Shown: positions 1 to 6,480 of the stretch, piece after piece
Layout of the letters: each line of letters starts with the position of its first letter
How positions within the stretch are numbered: the first letter of the stretch is position 1
Assembly: GCA_023145485.1 (NCBI GenBank)
Contig: JAGLDT010000089.1
Location: 1-9,378 of the forward strand
Direction: 5' to 3'
Length of the DNA stretch: 9,378 bases
From: Cocleimonas sp.
GTDB lineage: Bacteria > Pseudomonadota > Gammaproteobacteria > Thiotrichales > Thiotrichaceae
The notes under the pieces: generated by a model
What the model was told of the DNA's origin: nothing
Databases searched by the model: none
The model's input: the letters and a program-made list of their open reading frames with translations, nothing else
Program-made: the position numbers and the translations under genes

Positions 1-119
1 TCGATTAAATGATAACGAGGATAAAAAAATAGAGATGATTTGTATATACTCATTCACCACTCTTATTTTAAATACTAAAAATAAACACTCGATATTAATT
101 AAATAGAGGCATCGTAGTA
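1..119. other. AT-rich region upstream of the pil operon
   Basis: No recognisable gene lies here. One + strand frame is open from the window edge to a TAG at 104-106. Its translation (ending ...NTKNKHSILIK) does not resemble a FimT/FimU C-terminus or any family I know, so I do not call it. The other two + frames are closed within the first 15 bases. The stretch presumably holds the pilV ribosome-binding site (AGAGG at 105-109, 10 bases before the ATG) and perhaps a promoter, but I see no convincing -35/-10 pair. Confidence 0.5.
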
Positions 120-653
120 ATGAGGTCTTCTCAAATAGGCTTTAGCTTAATAGAATCCATGATCGCTACACTGGTGATTTCGGTAGGATTATTAGGCGTT
201 GCAAGCCTACAAATGATTGCAATGAAAGGAAGTACTCATGCTGTTCAACAAGGGCATGCAAGTGACTTAATGGGGGCTTTGTTAGAACGTATGCGCTCTA
301 ATACTGATGGCGTCTATGCAGATGACTATAATATAGCCAATAGCTCAAGTTATAATTGCACTATCCCATTAATAAAAAATTGCGAAGATGGTGTTACTTC
401 ATGTAGTAGCCAAGAGCTAGCAATAAGTGATTTGCATTACACCATTTGTGGTTATGATTCAACTCACCTCGGTGGCGTAATTGGTTCTTTAAGCAGTGGT
501 TCTATCTCTATTTCTTGCATTGGTGGTCCGGGTAACTGTGTGACTGGTATTAATTTTAGAATTCGTTGGAAGGAGAGAATACTTGGTCAGGAAGGGGGCG
601 GGGCGAAAGAATTACCTCGGGAGATTAGTTTAAACACGGCTATAGTTCCATGA
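120..653 (+). CDS. pilV: Type IV pilus minor pilin / pilus modification protein PilV
   Basis: This is a minor pilin that, in the known systems, joins PilW, PilX, PilE and FimU/FimT in an inner-membrane priming complex and sits at the pilus tip. The 177-residue product has a very short prepilin leader ending at G7. The mature protein starts with F8, has the conserved Glu at mature position +5 (E12), and a hydrophobic helix to about residue 32. The segment ESMIATLVISVGLLGVASLQ is typical of PilV. The rest is a soluble domain with six cysteines (80, 88, 95, 110, 133, 140), enough for disulfide bonds in the periplasm. The start at 120 is supported by AGAGG ten bases upstream and by the leader. 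The TGA overlaps the pilW ATG (ATGA), which suggests translational coupling. Family assignment is firm; assignment to PilV rather than another GspI-like pilin rests on the helix and gene order. Confidence 0.9.
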   Translation: MRSSQIGFSLIESMIATLVISVGLLGVASLQMIAMKGSTHAVQQGHASDLMGALLERMRSNTDGVYADDYNIANSSSYNCTIPLIKNCEDGVTSCSSQELAISDLHYTICGYDSTHLGGVIGSLSSGSISISCIGGPGNCVTGINFRIRWKERILGQEGGGAKELPREISLNTAIVP

Positions 654-1468
654 AGAAAAAACAGCAACAATTAGGGCTTTCCCTTATTGAAATGATGATT
701 GCAATGGTGCTTGGTATTTTATTATCAGCGGGAACAGCTACCCTTTATTTTAGCTCACAACGTGCTTTTCTTTCGCAAAGCCAGTTTTCGATTATAGAAG
801 ATAATGGGCGTTTGGCTTTAGAAATTTTGACAGATATTATTGAGCATACAGGCTATGTTTCCACTAATGCTAGCCCCTTATCGGGTGAGGATCGTTTTAT
901 TACCTCTGCTGTTACAACAACAAATTGTGGTGGTGAAAATAATGTTTTAACCCCTGCATTATTTGCTACAACAGCTAATAATAACTCAGGTGATTCTATT
1001 GGTGTTGTCTATATCGGCGATAATAGTTTAAATACAGATTGTGGTGGTAGTCAGTTACCCATCGCCTGTCGAGTTGGTGGCGTAGGCTCACTAAATGCCT
1101 CTAAAATATACAATTATTTTTCTATTGGTACGAATTCTGAAGGTATTCCTGTTTTAAATTGTGCGGGCTCTAGAAGTGCTAATAGGCTTGAGATTTCAGA
1201 GGGGGTGGAGAACCTGCAAGTACTTTATGGTGTTGATGACGATGATGACAATCAAGTGGATAAGTATGTTAATTCAGATCAAGTAACGACGTGGGGGCGT
1301 ATTATTAGTGTTCAGTTAGCTATTTTAGTGCGCTCTTTGAGTCCAGTAAAAAATAAAAATGAATCCAAAACATATACATTGTTGGACAATACAACCATTA
1401 CAAAAAATGATAAATATCAAAGGGCTGTTTTTTCAACAATTGTGCGACTTAGAAACGTGCAGTTATAA
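650..1468 (+). CDS. pilW: Type IV pilus minor pilin PilW
   Basis: This is a minor pilin of the GspJ-like type, expected in the tip/priming complex of the type IV pilus. The 272-residue product has a basic leader cleaved after G9 (QQLG|LSLIE), Glu at mature +5 (E14), and a hydrophobic helix to about residue 35. The segment following the helix (DNGRLALEILTDIIEHTGY, 51-69) is the typical PilW 'GR-A-L-L...R-AGY' region. Residues 185-207 (VENLQVLYGV followed by D196-D200, N201, D204) match the conserved PilW 'LQVLYGVDTDGDG..D' loop and look able to bind Ca2+. Four cysteines lie between residues 93 and 171. The gene overlaps pilV by 4 bp and is followed 17 bp later by pilX, so it is clearly in the same operon. 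Confidence 0.9.
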   Translation: MKKKQQQLGLSLIEMMIAMVLGILLSAGTATLYFSSQRAFLSQSQFSIIEDNGRLALEILTDIIEHTGYVSTNASPLSGEDRFITSAVTTTNCGGENNVLTPALFATTANNNSGDSIGVVYIGDNSLNTDCGGSQLPIACRVGGVGSLNASKIYNYFSIGTNSEGIPVLNCAGSRSANRLEISEGVENLQVLYGVDDDDDNQVDKYVNSDQVTTWGRIISVQLAILVRSLSPVKNKNESKTYTLLDNTTITKNDKYQRAVFSTIVRLRNVQL

Positions 1469-1485
1469 AACGATACGGGCTATTT

Positions 1486-2013
1486 ATGAAAAAAATAAAT
1501 CCTAAAAAAATAACGTCTACCCCTTATTCTACACAACAAGGTAGTATCTTGCTTTGGTCAATGGTTATACTGCTGGTGTTGACATTAGTAGGCCTTAGTG
1601 CTGTGAAAACAGCGGGTATTGGCACACAAGTAACAGGAAATTCTTTGTTTTCAATGTTGGTTTTTCAAGGGGCGGAATCAGCATTAGGAAAAACTGCCAA
1701 TATTCATTATGTCAAAATGGCAGTTGATAATATTCCAACGCGAGAAATTGATGTGCCAGCAGGAGATTTGCCTGATGAAGATGCTTCAAAAGGAGCCTTA
1801 ACGTCAGAGGTTAATGTTGCTTGGCGTGGGTATCAAAAATGCCCACTGACTTCGATTGCACTTTCTACAACAGTTGCAGCTCAATCAGGAGGCGTGGCTT
1901 GTCAGTATTATGATATTGGTGCTAAAACAGGGCTTAAAGGAACGGGGGCAAGGGCAACCCATATGCTAGGCGTTGTTAAATATGCACCAGCGCAACATGC
2001 TACATTAAATTAA
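1486..2013 (+). CDS. pilX: Type IV pilus minor pilin PilX (GspK-like)
   Basis: This 175-residue minor pilin has a basic leader ending QQG (G19) followed by a hydrophobic helix (20-40, SILLWSMVILLVLTLVGLSA) typical of PilX N-terminal domains. The motif after the helix, FQGAESAL (60-67), matches the FQAAEAAL of PilX/PilX_N proteins. Mature position +5 is Trp24, not Glu. Lack of Glu5 is a known trait of the GspK/PilX class, which is thought to cap the tip complex. The rest is short and carries two cysteines (119, 139), a likely disulfide. The start at 1486 is weakly supported by a GGG six bases upstream. It lies 17 bp after pilW and 34 bp before pilE; the pilY1 gene usually downstream of pilX is missing. 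Confidence 0.85.
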   Translation: MKKINPKKITSTPYSTQQGSILLWSMVILLVLTLVGLSAVKTAGIGTQVTGNSLFSMLVFQGAESALGKTANIHYVKMAVDNIPTREIDVPAGDLPDEDASKGALTSEVNVAWRGYQKCPLTSIALSTTVAAQSGGVACQYYDIGAKTGLKGTGARATHMLGVVKYAPAQHATLN

Positions 2014-2047
2014 TTGCCTAGAGTTTGGGCTATTTGAGAGTATCAAT

Positions 2048-2572
2048 ATGAAAAATAATAAAAATAGAATCATATCTAATCTTAAACAAAATGGTTTTTC
2101 CTTACTGGAGTTAATGATAGCTGTTGCTATTATAGGCATTATTACTTCAATTGCTTATCCTTCCTATATGAAACAGGTACAAAAAAGTAAGCGAACGCCT
2201 GCAAAAGTAGAGTTAATGCGAATTGCTCAAATACAGGAAAGCTTTTATGTGCAAAATTTAAGTTATGCACAGACACTGAATAACGATACTGCTGTAGGAG
2301 GATTAGGATTTGCAGATTCTACAGTAACAACTGAAGGTGGAGACTATAGCGTGTCATTATCTGCGACTACAGCAGATGGTTCTGCATGTTCAGGAACATC
2401 TGTAACTCCTTGTGTAATTTACATATTAACCGCCGAACCCATCTCCACCGAACCTCAGGCTCATGATGGATTATGTACTGGTTTTCAATTAACCAATACA
2501 GGTGCTAAGGCGGCTAAAAACACAGCGCATTCAACTTATGGAACAGCTAGTGTAAGAGATGCTTGTTGGTAA
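2048..2572 (+). CDS. pilE: Type IV pilus minor pilin PilE
   Basis: This 174-residue type IV pilin has a 16-residue basic leader cleaved after G16 (QNG|FSLLE), Glu at mature +5 (E21), and the classical helix ELMIAVAIIGIITSIAYPSY (21-40). The following 'RTPAKVELMRIAQIQESFYVQN' region and the C-terminal CTGFQLTNTGAK...DACW pattern fit the minor pilin PilE/ComP-like family. That family has a GY(S) strand and ends with a Cys-Trp near the C-terminus. Four cysteines (114, 122, 143, 173) could form two disulfides. In known clusters PilE primes pilus assembly with PilV/W/X and needs PilY1. A GAGAG seven bases before the ATG serves as ribosome-binding site. It is the last gene of the operon and ends 8 bp from the stop of the convergent HupE-like gene. 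It could conceivably be a small major pilin, but context favours the minor pilin. Confidence 0.88.
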   Translation: MKNNKNRIISNLKQNGFSLLELMIAVAIIGIITSIAYPSYMKQVQKSKRTPAKVELMRIAQIQESFYVQNLSYAQTLNNDTAVGGLGFADSTVTTEGGDYSVSLSATTADGSACSGTSVTPCVIYILTAEPISTEPQAHDGLCTGFQLTNTGAKAAKNTAHSTYGTASVRDACW

Positions 2573-2580
2573 ATAGACTA

Positions 2581-3747
2581 TCAAAATAAATCCAAACGCT
2601 CCATTGCCCAATAAAGACCAACAAAAGAAATCAGCAATGAGCTAGGGATGACTATAAATGATCTATACCAATATTTATTTTTAAACCACAAAGCAACACT
2701 GAAATAAGCTAAGGCAATGACAATAAGTTGCCCTAGCTCAACACCGACGTTAAAGCTGATTAAGGTTGTAATAAAGGTGTTTTCAGGCATATTAAAATCA
2801 GATAATGCGCTCGCAAACCCCATTCCATGAATTAAGCCAAATAAAAACACCACTAATAAGCGTATTTTATTGAGTTGGCTCATCATTATGTTTTCAATAC
2901 CCACATAAGCGATAGAAAGTGCAATCAAGGGTTCTACGATATTAGTTGGCAAACTAATGATGCCGTTGATTGATAAACCTAAGGTGATGGTATGCGCAAG
3001 GGTAAATAAGGTGATTTGCTGTACTAGTGGCTTTAGTTGGGTATTGAGTAAAAATATACCTAATATAAAAAGAATATGATCCAGTCCTAGTGGAATAATA
3101 TGCTCAAATCCAATGACAATGTATTCGCTAATAACCTTATACAAAGGACGTTGAGTAAATATTTCAGAAAGAGAAAAGGGTGTGCTGAATTGATCTTTGC
3201 GCAACCATTGCCATTCTGACCAGTGCCATTTCCCTTCTACTTTATTTACCTGCCTTAATCTTACTGCATTATCGCCAAATTTAAGCGGATAATACCATTG
3301 CAGAGATTCTGTTTCTCTATTCAGTTGTGCGGTTAAGGTGATAAGGCTAATTCTTGGGACTTTAGTATAGCCTGCCTCAGGGATTTTAATGCTTTTGATT
3401 TTTAGTTTTATAGCGTAGTTTTTTTCATTCTTTAAAATAAGATTTTTTAAAAAACCAGCCTTGAACTGATTGAATTTTTCACTTAAGTCTTCACTCTTTA
3501 GTTTTCTAAGTTGATCGTATTGATCCCCATTGGGTGCTTCTTTGGTGTTTTTATAACGCGCATTAATACCTGTTAGCAATGCCTCAATACTCGCTCTTAT
3601 TTCAATATCAACATGACCTTGAGTATGGGTGCTGATTTCAATAAGGGCTGGTTTTACAACATCTGCGACGGCATTATTGCTCAATGCAATGAGTAATATG
3701 CACAGGCTACCTAGCCATCGATAATATGGGCAAAGTTTTAGAATCAT
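2581..3747 (-). CDS. HupE/UreJ family membrane protein with periplasmic N-terminal domain
   Basis: The 388-residue product starts with a signal peptide (1-28, likely cleavage after A28 in NNAVA|DVV). A soluble, probably periplasmic domain follows (about 29-200), then a membrane half (about 205-385) with six or seven predicted segments. The membrane half has the signatures of the HupE/UreJ_2 family: GFEHIIPLGLDHILF (213-227), FTLAHTITLGLS (248-259), EPLIALSIAYVGIEN (272-286), FGLIHGMGFASAL (303-315) and SFNVGVELGQL (331-341). The conserved His216, His224, His252 and His307, with Asp223 and Glu337, are plausible metal ligands. HupE and UreJ proteins are linked to nickel or other metal permeation, but the long HupE/UreJ_2 form is mostly uncharacterised. 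No hydrogenase or urease gene is visible here, so the substrate is unknown. It is convergent with pilE and divergent from cmk. Confidence 0.8.
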   Translation of the reverse strand: MILKLCPYYRWLGSLCILLIALSNNAVADVVKPALIEISTHTQGHVDIEIRASIEALLTGINARYKNTKEAPNGDQYDQLRKLKSEDLSEKFNQFKAGFLKNLILKNEKNYAIKLKIKSIKIPEAGYTKVPRISLITLTAQLNRETESLQWYYPLKFGDNAVRLRQVNKVEGKWHWSEWQWLRKDQFSTPFSLSEIFTQRPLYKVISEYIVIGFEHIIPLGLDHILFILGIFLLNTQLKPLVQQITLFTLAHTITLGLSINGIISLPTNIVEPLIALSIAYVGIENIMMSQLNKIRLLVVFLFGLIHGMGFASALSDFNMPENTFITTLISFNVGVELGQLIVIALAYFSVALWFKNKYWYRSFIVIPSSLLISFVGLYWAMERLDLF

Positions 3748-3771
3748 GAATAAATCTTTAATTGTTCAAGG

Positions 3772-3777
3772 TATAAT
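3772..3777 (+). promoter_or_regulatory. Possible -10 box of a cmk promoter
   Basis: A perfect TATAAT lies 35 bp before the cmk ATG, in the 65-bp divergent gap with the HupE-like gene. I see no good -35 hexamer 16-18 bp upstream, nor a TGn extension, so the call rests on the -10 match and on the need for a promoter in this short divergent region. Confidence 0.35.
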
Positions 3778-3812
3778 CCCTCGATTCTAACAAATTAACA
3801 TATAAAAGCTGA

Positions 3813-4490
3813 ATGATGAGTCAATTTCCTGTTTTAACGATTGATGGCCCTGCGGGTTCTGGTAAAGGTACGATTGCGGAGCAGGTAGCCAAAGCACTGG
3901 GCTGGCATATGCTGGATAGTGGTGCTTTATACCGTTTGGTTGCAATTGCAGCGCAAAAAAAGAATATTTCCTTTGATGATGATAAGAACCTTACTGCACT
4001 GGCAAAAAAATTAGATGCTGTTTTTGTGCCCTGTGAAATCGGTGGTATTGAGGTTCGTTTGGAGGATGAAGATGTAACGCTTGCTATTCGCACTGAAGAT
4101 TGTGGTCGTATGGCATCACAAGTTGCTGCCAATAAAGGGGTGCGTAAAGCCTTATTACAGCGACAACGGGATTATTTAGTGTCCCCTGGTTTAGTGGCGG
4201 ATGGGCGGGATATGGGAACGGTGGTATTTCCTAATGCAACCGCAAAGGTTTTTTTAACTGCATCCGCAGAAGAAAGGGCGAAACGACGTTTTAATCAGTT
4301 GAATGAAAAAGGTGTGGATGTTAGTCTAGCGGGCTTAATTATTGATATACAAGAGCGAGATTTGCGCGATATGAGCCGTACAGAAGCGCCTATGGTCGCG
4401 GCTTCTGATGCAATTACAATCGATACCAGTAGACTGTCTATCGAGGCCGTTGTTGAACAAGTTTTAGCGCTTGTGGCAAAGAATCAATAA
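3813..4490 (+). CDS. cmk: Cytidylate (CMP/dCMP) kinase
   Basis: Cytosolic nucleoside monophosphate kinase that phosphorylates CMP and dCMP with ATP, feeding CTP and dCTP pools. The 225-residue length is normal for the family. Visible motifs are the P-loop GPAGSGKGT (12-20), the LDSGALYR nucleotide-binding segment (34-41), the ADGRDMGTVVFPNA CMP-binding loop (129-142, with R132 and D133), and the RDLRDMSRTEAP lid/substrate segment (182-193, with R182, R185, D186 and R189). Two adjacent ATGs (3813 and 3816) are possible starts and neither has a clear Shine-Dalgarno; I use the first. The gene precedes rpsA, the classical gammaproteobacterial order, with a 135-bp leader between them. Identification is secure. 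Confidence 0.97.
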   Translation: MMSQFPVLTIDGPAGSGKGTIAEQVAKALGWHMLDSGALYRLVAIAAQKKNISFDDDKNLTALAKKLDAVFVPCEIGGIEVRLEDEDVTLAIRTEDCGRMASQVAANKGVRKALLQRQRDYLVSPGLVADGRDMGTVVFPNATAKVFLTASAEERAKRRFNQLNEKGVDVSLAGLIIDIQERDLRDMSRTEAPMVAASDAITIDTSRLSIEAVVEQVLALVAKNQ

Positions 4491-4506
4491 ATTTTTAGTC
4501 ATTAAC

Positions 4507-4622
4507 CCTTTATTTCCTGAATACATAAAGGCGTTTGATGTATTTTGTTGTCATGCATAATGTTTGATAACATCAAATTAACCGTCGCGAACAGGATCGC
4601 AGGCGTAGGATAGGTTTAAACC
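4507..4622 (+). promoter_or_regulatory. rpsA 5' leader with competing hairpins (likely S1 autoregulation)
   Basis: In E. coli the rpsA leader folds into hairpins and S1 represses its own translation. Here a 7-bp stem pairs 4507-4513 with 4525-4531. Three further helices compete for one region: 4534-4541 with 4570-4577 (8 bp), 4546-4553 with 4565-4572 (8 bp, one G-U), and 4563-4568 with 4572-4577 (6 bp, 3-nt loop). A small stem (4587-4590/4597-4600) shows AGGA in its six-base loop. A perfect 10-bp palindrome, GGTTTAAACC (4613-4622), ends three bases before the ATG. There is no normally spaced Shine-Dalgarno: AGGA at 4607-4610 is 15 bases away. Pairings are read from the sequence; the regulatory role is inferred from E. 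coli. Confidence 0.5.
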
Positions 4623-4625
4623 AAC

Positions 4626-6290
4626 ATGAGTGAAAGTTTTGCGGAGCTGTTTGAAGAAAGCTTAACGTATATAGAGATGACTCCAGGGTCTCTTGTGAAT
4701 GCATCAGTAGTCGAAGTAACCCCAGATTTTGTTACCGTAAGTGCAGGATTAAAATCAGAAGGTGTTATCCCAGCTGATGAATTTAAAAATGATGCAGGCG
4801 AAATTACGGTTCAACCAGGTGATGTCGTTGAAGTTGCATTAGAAAGCGTCGAAGATGGATTTGGTGAAACCCGTCTATCACGTGAAAAAGCACGCCGTCT
4901 ACGTGCTTGGGAGATTCTTGAAGAAGCAATCGAGAATGACGAAATTATTACCGGTATTATTACTGGCAAAGTACGCGGTGGATTCACTGTCGAGCTTGGC
5001 GATATTCGTGCATTCCTACCAGGTTCTTTGGTTGATGTACGCCCAGTACGTGATACTACTTTCCTTGAAGGCAAAGAATTAGAATTCAAACTGATCAAAT
5101 TAGATCAACGACGTAATAACGTGGTTGTTTCACGTCGTGCAGTGGTTGAAGAAGAATACAGTGCAGAGCGTGAAGCGTTACTTGAATCACTAGAAGAAGG
5201 AAAAGTAATCAAAGGTATCGTTAAGAACCTTACGGATTATGGTGCCTTTATTGACCTCGGTGGCATTGACGGCCTATTGCATATCACTGATATTGCATGG
5301 AAGCGCGTTAAACATCCATCAGAAATTTTAACGATTGGTGATGAGCTAGAAGTTAAAGTCCTTAAGTTTGATCGTGAGAAGAGTCGCGTATCACTGGGTC
5401 TGAAGCAATTAGGTGAAGATCCATGGCAAGACCTAGTACGTCGTTACCCTGTCAAGACGCATCTCTTCGGAAAAGTAAGTAATCTTACGGATTATGGCTG
5501 CTTTGTTGAAATTGAAGACGGTGTTGAAGGTTTGGTTCATGTTTCTGAAATGGATTGGACGAACAAGAACGTTAATCCTTCAAAGGTTGTGACTTTAGGC
5601 GAAGAAGTTGAAGTCATGATTCTTGATATTGATGCAGATCGTCGTCGTATCTCATTAGGTATGAAGCAATGCAAGCCTAATCCTTGGGATCAGTTTGCTA
5701 AATCCTTTAATAAAAATGATCAAGTTAAAGGTAATATTAAATCAATTACTGACTTTGGTATCTTTATCGGACTTGATGGTGGTATTGACGGTTTAGTTCA
5801 TCTTTCCGATATTTCATGGAATGTATCAGGTGAAGATGCAATTCGTGACTTTAAGAAAGGCGATGAAGTTGAAGCCATTGTTTTAGCGGTTGATCCAGAG
5901 CGTGAGCGTATTTCTCTGGGTATTAAGCAATTAAGTCAAGATCCATTCTCACTCTTCTTTGCTAACCATCCTAAAGGCAGTGCAGTTAGCGGTGTTATTA
6001 CCGAAGTAACGCCCAAGATGGCAAAAATTGAGTTAGCGGAAGGTATCGAAGGTATCCTACGTGCATCAGAAATTTCTCGTGATCGTGTTGAAGATGCAAC
6101 AACTATCTTAAACGTTGGTGATAAGATTGATGCGAAATTTATGGGCATGGATCGTAAAACACGCGTGATTAATCTTTCTGTTAAAGCAAAAGACTACGAT
6201 GATGAAGCAGAAGTAATGAAAGAATACAGCACTAAATCAACTGGTGGAACTTCATTAGCTGATATCTTCAAGGAGCAAATGGAGAAGTAG
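4626..6290 (+). CDS. rpsA: 30S ribosomal protein S1
   Basis: RNA-binding ribosomal protein that unfolds and captures mRNA on the 30S subunit, and is especially needed for messages with weak Shine-Dalgarno sequences. The 554 residues are close to the E. coli length (557). The start MSESFAELFEESL and the segments EDGFGETRLSREKA (76-89) and FTVELGDIRAFLPGSLVDVRPVRDT (120-144) are near-identical to other gammaproteobacterial S1 proteins. Six S1/OB domains can be laid out at about 21-87, 106-171, 193-260, 278-347, 365-434 and 452-520. Domains 3-6 show the repeated 'TDYG-F--L-GIDGL-H-SD--W' and 'R-SLG-KQ' signatures. The protein ends with the SLADIFKEQMEK tail. The start is fixed by homology because a proper Shine-Dalgarno is lacking. 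A strong terminator follows. Confidence 0.98.
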   Translation: MSESFAELFEESLTYIEMTPGSLVNASVVEVTPDFVTVSAGLKSEGVIPADEFKNDAGEITVQPGDVVEVALESVEDGFGETRLSREKARRLRAWEILEEAIENDEIITGIITGKVRGGFTVELGDIRAFLPGSLVDVRPVRDTTFLEGKELEFKLIKLDQRRNNVVVSRRAVVEEEYSAEREALLESLEEGKVIKGIVKNLTDYGAFIDLGGIDGLLHITDIAWKRVKHPSEILTIGDELEVKVLKFDREKSRVSLGLKQLGEDPWQDLVRRYPVKTHLFGKVSNLTDYGCFVEIEDGVEGLVHVSEMDWTNKNVNPSKVVTLGEEVEVMILDIDADRRRISLGMKQCKPNPWDQFAKSFNKNDQVKGNIKSITDFGIFIGLDGGIDGLVHLSDISWNVSGEDAIRDFKKGDEVEAIVLAVDPERERISLGIKQLSQDPFSLFFANHPKGSAVSGVITEVTPKMAKIELAEGIEGILRASEISRDRVEDATTILNVGDKIDAKFMGMDRKTRVINLSVKAKDYDDEAEVMKEYSTKSTGGTSLADIFKEQMEK

Positions 6291-6345
6291 GGTAATATTA
6301 ATCCTTATTAGTTATACTCTTAGCTCTTTCTAGGACGTTTGTATT

Positions 6346-6384
6346 AGAAGCCAATTGTTTTTTTTAAATAATTGGCTTTTTAGT
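6346..6384 (+). terminator. Intrinsic terminator after rpsA
   Basis: Bases 6346-6360 pair with 6366-6380 over 15 positions (two G-U), with a 5-nt T loop. The core is AAGCCAATT (6348-6356) against AATTGGCTT (6370-6378). The 3' arm ends in a T run, and more T-rich sequence follows. This should end most rpsA transcripts 56 bp after the stop codon. Confidence 0.85.
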
Positions 6385-6433
6385 TTGTATTTTTTGTTGT
6401 TATTTTGTTTTGAGACTGTTTTTTTTTTACCAC

Positions 6434-6476
6434 AAGGAGTAAACTGTATGCACGTTAACCTACGCAGGAGAAGGGC
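6434..6476 (+). promoter_or_regulatory. Tandem ribosome-binding sites before ihfB
   Basis: Two good Shine-Dalgarno sequences occur in a row. AAGGAG (6434-6439) lies eight bases before the ATG at 6448, which opens a 10-codon frame. AGGAG (6466-6470) lies six bases before the ihfB ATG at 6477. The second site is inside the short frame, so ribosomes translating the leader cover the ihfB start region. Confidence 0.6.
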
Positions 6477-6480
6477 ATGA
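6448..6480 (+). CDS. Putative 10-residue leader peptide (MHVNLRRRRA) upstream of ihfB
   Basis: The frame is ATG, nine sense codons, TGA, preceded by a strong AAGGAG at ideal distance. The peptide is MHVNLRRRRA. Codons 6-9 are CGC, AGG, AGA and AGG: four arginines, three of them AGR codons that are rare in many gammaproteobacteria. These same bases provide the ihfB Shine-Dalgarno. The TGA (6478-6480) overlaps the ihfB ATG (6477-6479) as ATGA, the classical arrangement for translational coupling or reinitiation. The reading frame and ribosome-binding site are directly visible. That it is translated, or that it controls IHF beta synthesis, is inference. The purine-rich arginine codons could simply be a by-product of the ihfB ribosome-binding site. 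Confidence 0.4.
   Translation: MHVNLRRRRA

Noticed and set aside
40..76. Possible promoter for pilV (TTGTAT at 40-45 with TATTTT at 64-69 or AATACT at 71-76)
   Set aside because: Matches are weak (about 4 of 6 each) and such hexamers are common in AT-rich DNA; the better -10 has wrong spacing.
2563..2624. Inverted repeat TTGTTGGT / ACCAACAA across the pilE and HupE-like gene ends
   Set aside because: The 8-bp arms are separated by 46 bases, lie inside coding sequence and have no T run, so a bidirectional terminator is not supported.
3821..4132. Antisense open frame within cmk (103 codons)
   Set aside because: It is the low-complexity shadow of cmk on the other strand, with no homology or ribosome-binding site.
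4811..5098. Antisense and out-of-frame open frames within rpsA (4811-5098, 4855-5082, 5936-6148)
   Set aside because: They lie wholly inside the firmly identified rpsA and read as composition-driven sequence (Ser/Arg- or Leu/Lys-rich).
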